A stretch of DNA of 64,000 bases from an uncultured Chitinophagaceae bacterium (lineage in GTDB: Bacteria > Bacteroidota > Bacteroidia > Chitinophagales > Chitinophagaceae). A program made the translations under genes and the position numbers. This document shows positions 16,075-22,345 of this stretch, piece after piece; the first letter of the stretch is position 1, and every line of letters starts with the position of its first letter. The notes under the pieces are model-generated. The model did not search any database. It saw only the letters and a program-made list of their open reading frames with translations, and was not told the origin of the DNA. The stretch is from assembly GCA_937862815.1 (NCBI GenBank), contig CALMED010000030.1, positions 1 to 64,000 of the forward strand, given 5' to 3'.

Positions 16075-16989
16075 TCACTTCAACGCCTTCCTGTTTGCCA
16101 GTACCAGTCCACTTAAAATAACAGCCCCGGCCGCCGCATGCAGCCAGGTAACCCGCTCGCCCAGCAGTACCACGGCCTCCAGGGTGCTGAATAACGGGAT
16201 CAGGTTGCCGAAGAGCGCCGTGCGTCCCGCTCCCAGCCGGCTGATGGCCGCGTTCCAGCAGAGAAAAGCGATCACCGAGGTGCCGGCGCCCAGGTACAAG
16301 ACCACCAACAGCAAGCGCAGGTTCCACTGCACCGCCGGCTGGTACTGCAACTCCACCACCCAGGCGGGTAGTAACAGCAACGTACCGGTTGCAAAAACGG
16401 CCAACAGAAAGGCGAGGGGAGGGAGGGAGGCCGGTTTGCGCCGCACAAAGATGTTGTACACGGCAAATGCAAGGGCGGCGGCGAGGATCCACCAGTCGCC
16501 CTTCCCGAAGCGCAGGTGCAGCAGGGTGCTCCAGCTGCCGTTCGACAACAGCAGCAGGATGCCCGCGATGCACAGCGAAAGACCCGCCAGCCGCAGCGGC
16601 GTGATGTATTCCCGCAGGAAAAGCCGGGCCAGCAGGATCGAAAAAACCGGCGAGGTGGTGGTGCCGATCAGCGCCAGGTTGATGGCCTCCGAATAATGTC
16701 CGGCCACGTACACGAACGTATTGAACAGGGTCACCCCGCTGAGGGCGGTCCAGAAGAGATAGGCTTTATTCTGCCGAATAACGGGTAAGGCTTGCCGGAG
16801 TTGCCGCCCGGCCAACGGAGCCAGCAGCAGGGTGGCCGTTGCCCAGCGGTAGAACGCCAGGCTCACCGGCGGTATCTCCTGCGCCACCCCGCGGGCCACG
16901 ATGAAGTTACCGCTCCAGATCAGCGTGGCCAGCACGGCCAGCAGCATGCCCGTGAGCGCCTTGTTGCCTGTTGGGAATGCGGCTTTCAT
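16075..16989 (-). CDS. DMT-superfamily (EamA) transporter
   Basis: 304-residue inner-membrane protein with about ten hydrophobic segments in two similar halves, typical of EamA/RhaT-type drug/metabolite transporters. Recognisable features are the N-terminal LATLIWSGNFIVARG, the PVSLAFYRWATATLLLAP segment, and the second-half GAGTSVIAFLCWNAAISRLG...LFGNLIPLFSTLEAVVLLGE. The ATG at 16989 overlaps the stop of the radical SAM gene by one base (TGATG), so the two are very likely co-transcribed and coupled. Substrate unknown. Its neighbour suggests export or import of a small molecule linked to the radical SAM enzyme, which is inference only. Confidence 0.9.
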   Translation of the reverse strand: MKAAFPTGNKALTGMLLAVLATLIWSGNFIVARGVAQEIPPVSLAFYRWATATLLLAPLAGRQLRQALPVIRQNKAYLFWTALSGVTLFNTFVYVAGHYSEAINLALIGTTTSPVFSILLARLFLREYITPLRLAGLSLCIAGILLLLSNGSWSTLLHLRFGKGDWWILAAALAFAVYNIFVRRKPASLPPLAFLLAVFATGTLLLLPAWVVELQYQPAVQWNLRLLLVVLYLGAGTSVIAFLCWNAAISRLGAGRTALFGNLIPLFSTLEAVVLLGERVTWLHAAAGAVILSGLVLANRKALK

Positions 16990-18284
16990 CAATGGGCAAA
17001 ATCGGCTTCGTAATTGCCGGTGATCCGTTCCATGGGAGGATTGAAATACCCGAAGCGCAGGTGCGGGAACTCTTCGTGTATCAGGTCCATCAGCTGCTTT
17101 ACGCCCAGCATCTCACCCGTATCGGTCACGCCCAGCTTGCCGAGGTACCAGTCGGGATCGATGTTGAAGTTCCGCCACTGGATCATCTTCAGTCCGGTTT
17201 CGCGGATCAATGTGCGCAGGGCTTCGTATTCCTCCACGCTGTCGGTCATCCCGGGAAATACAAAGTAGTTGATGCTGGTCCACCCGCCATGGCGGTTCAC
17301 CACCTGCAGGCTCTCCACAATGTCTTCAAAGCTGTAGTTGTTGGGTCGGTAGTAGGCTTCGTAGATGTGTTTGCGCACGCTGTTGGTGCTTACGCGGATG
17401 GAGTTGAGCCCCGCAGCACAGAGCGCCTCCACCGCCCGGGGATCGGAGCCGTTGGTGTTGATATTGATGCTGCCGCGACCGGTGTGTTTGCGGATTTCGA
17501 GGATGGCTTCACGGATGGTCTCCCACATCAGCAGGGGCTCGCCCTCACAGCCCTGGCCAAAGGACACGATGGGGTAGGGAGCGGTTTGCAGGTGGGGAAC
17601 GGTGAACTCCACGATTTCTTCGGCCAGCGGTTTGAAGGTGAGGCGGTCCTGCGGGCTCACGATGGATTCTTCCTGCGGCTGAAAGGAGATGCAGCCGATG
17701 CAGTTGGCATTACAGGCCGGCGAAACGGGCACGGGACATTCCCAGCGGCCCATCGCAAAGTTGCGGGCGGCGGGACAGTGGTAGGTCTGGCAGCAGTTTT
17801 CCACCAGGTGACGCACCAGCCGGTTCTGGGGGTAGGCCTGCAGCAGGCGTTCGGCGCCGATGGCGATGGCGGCATCGTCGTAGCCGCTGCATTCCTGGCG
17901 GATGTCGCGTTCGATGCGGACGGCGGTTACATAAAATTGATCGTTATGCCAACCGGCGGCGGAGTAGCAAAACAGGGGCAGGGTGGTGGCGTCGGGTTCG
18001 CTTTCGAAGGCCGCATAGAAAAGGCTGGTATGCGCCGGCGGCACGAAGGCGGCAACGGCCCATCCTTTATCACAGAGGCGCATCTCACCCGTTTCCACAT
18101 CAAGGCCAATGGCCCGGCGTTGGGGCAGTTCGTAGAGGTTGCCGCCGTCGGGGAGGGGGATCCAGTGGGTGGGGTCCACGGGCAGGGCATCCCAGCCGGC
18201 GCGGCCTACCGCATAGAGGCTGCGGTCTTCAAATATGTTACCCTGTCCATCGGAATAGAGCAGGAAGGGAGAAGTGGAAAGCAT
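16989..18284 (-). CDS. Radical SAM protein of unknown function
   Basis: 431 residues from the ATG at 18284 (MLSTSPFLLYSDGQGNIFED). The frame is open further upstream, but that part is repeat-derived and not protein-like. The radical SAM cluster motif is C191-x3-C195-x2-C198 (CNANCIGC), unusually far from the N-terminus. It is preceded by about 160 residues of another domain and by further cysteines (C164, C165, C170, C183) that could bind an auxiliary cluster. Downstream come the GQGCEGEPLL segment, INTNGS and RVSTNS, typical of the radical SAM barrel. It forms an operon with the EamA transporter. A near -7 box (GACCTTTG, minus strand at 18315-18322) lies 30 nt before the start. The substrate cannot be told from sequence. 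Confidence 0.85.
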   Translation of the reverse strand: MLSTSPFLLYSDGQGNIFEDRSLYAVGRAGWDALPVDPTHWIPLPDGGNLYELPQRRAIGLDVETGEMRLCDKGWAVAAFVPPAHTSLFYAAFESEPDATTLPLFCYSAAGWHNDQFYVTAVRIERDIRQECSGYDDAAIAIGAERLLQAYPQNRLVRHLVENCCQTYHCPAARNFAMGRWECPVPVSPACNANCIGCISFQPQEESIVSPQDRLTFKPLAEEIVEFTVPHLQTAPYPIVSFGQGCEGEPLLMWETIREAILEIRKHTGRGSININTNGSDPRAVEALCAAGLNSIRVSTNSVRKHIYEAYYRPNNYSFEDIVESLQVVNRHGGWTSINYFVFPGMTDSVEEYEALRTLIRETGLKMIQWRNFNIDPDWYLGKLGVTDTGEMLGVKQLMDLIHEEFPHLRFGYFNPPMERITGNYEADFAH

Positions 18285-18402
18285 GGTATGTGAGCCGCTG
18301 TATGCGGATGGCGGCAAAGGTCGGTAAAACGGGGGAAATGATTTGGGTTCAGCCAGTACTTGGTCAGCAAGACGTTGGCCGCGGGCCGTTAGCCGGATAG
18401 AA

Positions 18403-18459
18403 ACTGCCGGCCGAAAGAATCTTCCCGTCCTCCGTCCGCTGTCAACAATGATCAAAGAA
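18403..18459 (+). repeat. Interspersed repeat G, copy 1
   Basis: Core CCGGCCGAAAGAATCTTCCC followed by GTCCTCCGTCCGCTGTCAAC and ATGATCAAAGAAA. It shares nearly all of this with 18628-18685 and 20026-20078. A truncated inverted copy lies at about 19894-19918. Confidence 0.75.
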
Positions 18460-18627
18460 ACTGCCCCTCGGGGGTCTCTCGGAGACCTGCCTTCAGGCTT
18501 GTCCGCTGGAAGCGGGAGACCCCGGGGAGGTGTGTGCAGTGATATTGCTGGTGGTGAGCGGGATAGCAACTTCCGGCCACAAGAATCAACCGGCCACCGG
18601 CCATCGGCTAACGGCCCACGAAAAGTC

Positions 18628-18685
18628 ACTTCCGGCCGAAAGAATCTTCCCGTCCACCGTCCGCTGTTCCCTGTGATCAAAGAAA
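18628..18685 (+). repeat. Interspersed repeat G, copy 2
   Basis: ACTTCCGGCCGAAAGAATC continues through CCGTCCACCGTCCGCTGT to GATCAAAGAAAA, 225 bp downstream of copy 1 and in the same orientation. Confidence 0.75.
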
Positions 18686-19036
18686 AGGCCCCTCCGGGGT
18701 CTGTCGCAGACGACCCCGGAGTTCATGATCGTATCTAACTCCCCTCTCCGGGCGGAGTAGGCCGCAGGTCCCGGGCGAAGCCCGGGAGGAAGTCGGGGGT
18801 GAGGCGTTCAAAATTCCTGCTCACTCCGCAAGCCCCGGGGTCCATTCCAGACTTGCCCGCTGGAAGCGGAAGACCCCGGAGAGCGATCGGGGAGGGACTC
18901 AATTAGCTGGCGGCAGGCCGAGTACCGGAAGCCGGATCATAACTTCCGGCCGGAAGAAAAAACCGGCCAATGAGTTGCATTTCCCGGTTCGGCCAGTTGC
19001 TCAAATTCCATTAATTTTATGGATTAACAAGTATAT

Positions 19037-19240
19037 ATGTTAATTGAGAGAACATCCAAAGAAGTAATTATTCGTCTGCCAGCCTCAGTGGACACAACTG
19101 GTCTGCAGCGGCTTGTTGATTACCTCATCTATAAAGAAGCTACCGCACATTCAAAAGCGACACAGGAACAAGTGGATAAGCTGGCGAACGAAGTGAAAAA
19201 AGGGTGGTGGAAAAAGAATCGCAAACGCTTTATTAAATGA
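19037..19240 (+). CDS. Putative antitoxin of a PIN-domain toxin-antitoxin pair
   Basis: 67-residue protein (MLIERTSKEVIIRLPASVDT...), basic at the C-terminus (KKGWWKKNRKRFIK). The N-terminal beta-strand-like stretch followed by helices fits small DNA-binding antitoxins, but I do not recognise a named family with certainty. Its stop overlaps the ATG of the PIN toxin (ATGA at 19237), and this tight antitoxin-first order is the main argument for the role. Its base composition is AT-richer than the flanking housekeeping genes. Confidence 0.7.
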   Translation: MLIERTSKEVIIRLPASVDTTGLQRLVDYLIYKEATAHSKATQEQVDKLANEVKKGWWKKNRKRFIK

Positions 19241-19686
19241 AGAAAATAATTGTTGACACCAACATTATTTTCTCTTGCCTGCTCAATTCACATGGGACAG
19301 TTGGCGATCTGCTTTTCAACTCTGATAGAATCTTTGACTTTTACAGCAATCAATACATGCGTTTTGAAATCCGAAAGCATTGGAACAAATTGCTGAAAGT
19401 ATCAAAACTGAGCGAAACTGAACTGCATACTGCTTACGAATCAATGTTGACAAGGCTGACGTTTGTCAATGAAGAACTCATACCGCAAAAAGACTGGGAA
19501 AAAGCCGAACAACTGGTTGGAGATATTGACCCGGACGATACCGATTTTGTGGCGCTGACGCGCTATTTGAAAGGCAGCCTCTGGACAGGTGATAAACTGC
19601 TGTATGAGGGACTGAAAGTGAAACGATTTAAAGCCGTCTACAACACACACGACATGATCAAACTCCGGGAAAGGCTGAACAGATAG
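19237..19686 (+). CDS. PIN-domain ribonuclease toxin, VapC-like
   Basis: 149 residues. The PIN fold is marked by the N-terminal VDTN (Asp7), Glu44, the cluster DPDDTDF (Asp101, Asp103) and Asp119 in LWTGDKLL. These acidic residues hold the Mg/Mn ions that cut RNA in VapC-type toxins. It overlaps its putative antitoxin by four bases and is probably translated from the same message. The locus is AT-rich and sits between repeat-filled non-coding stretches, as the HigBA locus does. It appears intact. Confidence 0.85.
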   Translation: MKKIIVDTNIIFSCLLNSHGTVGDLLFNSDRIFDFYSNQYMRFEIRKHWNKLLKVSKLSETELHTAYESMLTRLTFVNEELIPQKDWEKAEQLVGDIDPDDTDFVALTRYLKGSLWTGDKLLYEGLKVKRFKAVYNTHDMIKLRERLNR

Positions 19687-19941
19687 TAAACGAAAAGCAA
19701 ATTGTTGTTTGATGTTAATAGCGGCTTTTCATGCACCTTCTCTATTCCCCTCTCCGGGCGGGGTCCCGGGCAAAGCCCCGGGAGGATCCCCTGCGGTGAG
19801 CAGGATTTTTCATGCACACTCCGGAACCCCCGGGGTCCCTTGCAGGAGACCCCGGGGAGGAAACCGTCCTGGAGTAAGTCTCACCGAAAAAGGCACTTCT
19901 GGACGGAGGATTCTTTCGGCTTTACTGTCAACGGGAAAAAT

Positions 19942-19981
19942 GCTTCGTAGTAAGGGGTGCTTCGCTCCGCTCAGCATGACG
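19942..19981 (-). repeat. Interspersed repeat F, copy 2 (inverted)
   Basis: The reverse complement matches 14489-14528 with three or four mismatches, including the CTGAGCGGAGCGAAG core and the CTACGAAGC end. Confidence 0.7.
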
Positions 19982-20025
19982 TTCAAAGTGGAGTACCGTT
20001 CGTTGCCGGAGTAAGTTCAAGAGTC

Positions 20026-20078
20026 ACTTCCGGCCGAAAGAATCTTCCCGTCCTCCGCCCGCTGTCAACAAACAAGAT
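20026..20078 (+). repeat. Interspersed repeat G, copy 3
   Basis: ACTTCCGGCCGAAAGAATC continues through CCGTCCTCCGCCCGCTGT to CAACAAACAAGAT. Same orientation as copies 1 and 2, on the other side of the PIN toxin-antitoxin pair. Confidence 0.75.
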
Positions 20079-20084
20079 TAAACT

Positions 20085-20690
20085 TTATTGCTTCGCAAAC
20101 TGCTCCCGGCAAAACGCGTTCATCTCGTCCATCTGCAGTTCGCCGAGGGTGGTGCCGGTCTCCAGCTGGATGAAGCGGTTCTGTTTGGTGTTGATGGAAA
20201 TGTAATCGTTGCGGATGCGCATGTTCTCCACGTCAGTCCAGGCCAGGTGTTTGCGCCGGAAACCGCCCGGCAGGTCAATGCCCTTGTCGGAAATCCGCAC
20301 CACGGGATCCTGGAATAAGATCCGTTCCGAGAAATACAGCAGCAGCAAGCCGCCGGCCGCAATCACCTGCAGCGTGGCCATGAAATTCAGGTGCATCACG
20401 GTGAAGAAGTACCAGGTGGCCTGCAGCAGCACCACCACTTCCAGCAGCCGGAAAACGGAATTGGTGCCCCCGTGGTTGGGGAATATCTTTTTACCCAGAA
20501 AGGCGAAGAGCAGTACGAGCACGGCGGCCGATAACTGCACCAGCACAAACACGTAGTTGGGTGTGGGCTGGTTGAAATCGCCCCAGGCGTTGGCAATCAT
20601 CAGGAAAGCGGCCAGCAGGTGCAGCACCCGGGCGGCTTTGCGTTGCCTTTCGAGGGGTTCGTAAAATACGGGGATGGTGTAGGTGGTCAT
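20085..20690 (-). CDS. Membrane protein with C-terminal PH-like domain
   Basis: 201 residues. Four hydrophobic segments fill about residues 20-130 (VLHLLAAFLMIANAW, YVFVLVQLSAAVLVLLFAFLG, LLEVVVLLQATWYFF, VIAAGGLLLLYFSERILF). A soluble tail follows (about 135-201: VVRISDKGIDLPGGFRRKHL, W.DVENMRIRNDYI.I), which resembles the small beta domain found in bacterial PH-like membrane proteins. Function unknown. It lies 19 bp downstream of the arginase-family gene in the same direction and may share its transcript. Confidence 0.75.
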   Translation of the reverse strand: MTTYTIPVFYEPLERQRKAARVLHLLAAFLMIANAWGDFNQPTPNYVFVLVQLSAAVLVLLFAFLGKKIFPNHGGTNSVFRLLEVVVLLQATWYFFTVMHLNFMATLQVIAAGGLLLLYFSERILFQDPVVRISDKGIDLPGGFRRKHLAWTDVENMRIRNDYISINTKQNRFIQLETGTTLGELQMDEMNAFCREQFAKQ

Positions 20691-20709
20691 GTACGATAAA
20701 GTTAGTACA

Positions 20710-21750
20710 TCAATTCGAAGAAAGTAGCAGGTTCACCAGCTTGTACAACACCCGCGCCCCCACGTTTTCATCCCACTCGTTATTGCTGATCCCCACTTCC
20801 ACGAGGTCGAACCCGATGAGAGTGCGGCCGGTGCGGAGGATGCGGCGGAAAAGGTAAAAGGCCTGTTCGCTTTCGAGACCACCCATGACGGGGGTGCCGG
20901 TATGCGGACAAAGCTTCGGGTCCAGCCCGTCTATGTCGAAGCTCACATACACATGCTGCGGCAACTGGTCGATGATGTCATCGGCGATGTGTTTCCAGGA
21001 TTCATTTTCGTAGAGACGTTCCTTCAGTTGCCGGTCGAAATACGGTACCACCCGCCCGTTGCTCTGCCGGATATAGTCCCACTCGTTGTACCCCAGGTCG
21101 CGTACGCCCACCTGCACCAGTTTGCTGATGGCGGGTATTTCCTGCAGGGCATTGAACATCACACTTGCATGCGAATATTCAAAGCCTTCATAAGCGGGGC
21201 GCAGGTCGCAGTGCGCATCCACCTGCAACACGGCATAAGAGGGGTAGCGTTCGGCCAGCGCCTTCATATAGCCCAGCGGTGTGCTGTGGTCGCCGCCCAG
21301 TAATCCCACCAGCTTCCCTTGTTCCAGCAAGCCCTTGCATTGTTCGTAGACCCAGTCGTTCAGAAAACGGCTGCCGGCATTCACCTCTTTCAGCGCCTTG
21401 CACATGAATTTGTTATCGTCTACGTTCTCGCCCTGGGCAATGTAGTTGATGTACAGCTCGGCTTCCTTGCGCAGGTAGTCGCTCTTCATCAGGAGCTTCC
21501 GGTCGGGTTCCCGCATGTAAATACCCTGGCGCCAACCGTCGGCCAGGTCGTTGTCGAGCAACTCCACCTGCAGGCTGGCTTTCATGATGTGTTCCGGCGC
21601 ACGCGAAGTGCCGGCCCGGTAGCTCACCGTCACCTCCCAGGGTACGGGCAGGATCACGAGGCGTGCTTCTTCCTCGGTAAAGGGGAGACCAAAAATGTTG
21701 TTGTTGGGATTGGAGGCATTGTTGGGGTTAAAGTTCGACAGGTCGGTCAT
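20710..21750 (-). CDS. Arginase/agmatinase/formiminoglutamase family hydrolase
   Basis: 346 residues. It carries the full ureohydrolase metal site: GGDHS (His155), DAHCD (Asp178, His180, Asp182) and SFDIDGLDP (Asp272, Asp274). Such enzymes use two Mn ions to split a guanidino or formimino group from substrates such as arginine, agmatine or formiminoglutamate. The sequence does not decide the substrate; agmatinase is the usual label for this Bacteroidota form. A near-consensus -7 box (TACCTTCG) lies upstream on the minus strand. Confidence 0.9.
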   Translation of the reverse strand: MTDLSNFNPNNASNPNNNIFGLPFTEEEARLVILPVPWEVTVSYRAGTSRAPEHIMKASLQVELLDNDLADGWRQGIYMREPDRKLLMKSDYLRKEAELYINYIAQGENVDDNKFMCKALKEVNAGSRFLNDWVYEQCKGLLEQGKLVGLLGGDHSTPLGYMKALAERYPSYAVLQVDAHCDLRPAYEGFEYSHASVMFNALQEIPAISKLVQVGVRDLGYNEWDYIRQSNGRVVPYFDRQLKERLYENESWKHIADDIIDQLPQHVYVSFDIDGLDPKLCPHTGTPVMGGLESEQAFYLFRRILRTGRTLIGFDLVEVGISNNEWDENVGARVLYKLVNLLLSSN

Positions 21751-21893
21751 GACGGTGCGGCAATGTTCTGCGGGCGAAGGTACTGCAGTTTGCTTCGCCG
21801 CGATGAAAACTTTGATCAGCGGCTTTGTTGATTTTTAACAAACTGCCCGGCATTTATCTTTCCGCATTCCCGTAGCCCGATTGCAAATTGAGC

Positions 21894-21901
21894 TACCTTT
21901 G
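21894..21901 (+). promoter_or_regulatory. -7 promoter box of ccmE-ccmF
   Basis: TACCTTTG matches TAnnTTTG and ends 26 nt before the ccmE ATG. No clean TTTG is seen about 19 nt upstream. Confidence 0.5.
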
Positions 21902-21927
21902 CCGCCAGAAAGGTTGATACAGTAAGT

Positions 21928-22344
21928 ATGAAGAAGACGCACATCCTGATCCTTGTGGTGATAGCCATCACCATTGGTCTGCTCATCAGCACGATGACCG
22001 ACCTCTCCACCTACGATTCCATCAGCTCTGCCCGTTCCAAACAAGGTAGTTTTGTACACCTCATTGCCCGGCTCGACACGCTGGATGGCAAACGCATCCA
22101 GTACGATCCCCTCACCGATGCCAACTACCTCAGCTTCCACATCGTGGACTCCCTCGGTGGTACCGCCCGTGTGGTGTACCGCAAAGGCAAGCCGCCTACC
22201 GATATGGAAAAGAGCGAACGCATGGTTCTCAAGGGTACCATGACCGATTCCGCCTTTCTCTGCGAAGACATCCTGATCAAATGTCCGAGTAAGTACACCG
22301 ACGAAAAAGCCTCCATCAGCAGTAACACAAAACCGACGCTCTGA
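21928..22344 (+). CDS. ccmE: Cytochrome c maturation haem chaperone CcmE, CxxxY variant
   Basis: 138 residues: a single N-terminal membrane anchor (about 5-22), then the periplasmic OB-fold domain. CcmE takes haem from CcmC and hands it to the CcmF lyase through a covalent bond. Where most CcmE proteins have the haem-binding HxxxY, this one reads C119-P-S-K-Y123 (ILIKCPSKY), so the ligand is Cys. From family knowledge a CxxxY form occurs in some delta-proteobacteria and archaea. The stop is followed immediately by ccmF, so the two form an operon. ccmA, ccmB and ccmC are not in the window. Confidence 0.85.
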   Translation: MKKTHILILVVIAITIGLLISTMTDLSTYDSISSARSKQGSFVHLIARLDTLDGKRIQYDPLTDANYLSFHIVDSLGGTARVVYRKGKPPTDMEKSERMVLKGTMTDSAFLCEDILIKCPSKYTDEKASISSNTKPTL

Positions 22345-22345
22345 C

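Larger units (their letters stand above)
18285..19036. other. Non-coding region with interspersed repeats
   Basis: 752 bp between the radical SAM gene and the antitoxin gene. It contains two full copies of repeat G (18403-18459 and 18628-18685), partial copies at about 18567-18590 and 18947-18966, and several GC-rich palindromic blocks (about 18469-18530, 18690-18725 and 18833-18880). These blocks contain pieces such as GCTTGTCCGCTGGAAGCGG that also occur inverted at about 391-410. Open frames through this region are low-complexity products of the repeats. The last 70 bp are AT-rich and probably hold the promoter of the toxin-antitoxin pair. Confidence 0.7.
19687..20084. other. Non-coding region with interspersed repeats
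   Basis: 398 bp without a gene. It holds a CCCGGGCAAAGCCCCGGG palindrome (about 19764-19781), a CCCCGGGGTCC...GAGACCCCGGGG palindrome (about 19825-19857), a truncated inverted repeat G (about 19894-19918), inverted repeat F (19942-19981) and repeat G copy 3 (20026-20078). The last copy ends a few bases from the stop codon of the next gene on the minus strand. Confidence 0.7.

Noticed and set aside
16971..18293. 440-codon open frame antisense to the radical SAM gene
   Set aside because: The opposite strand encodes a clear radical SAM protein over the same bases. This frame is its shadow.
18343..19950. Several short open frames in the repeat regions around the PIN toxin-antitoxin pair
   Set aside because: They are translations of the interspersed repeats, with no start context and no protein-like composition.
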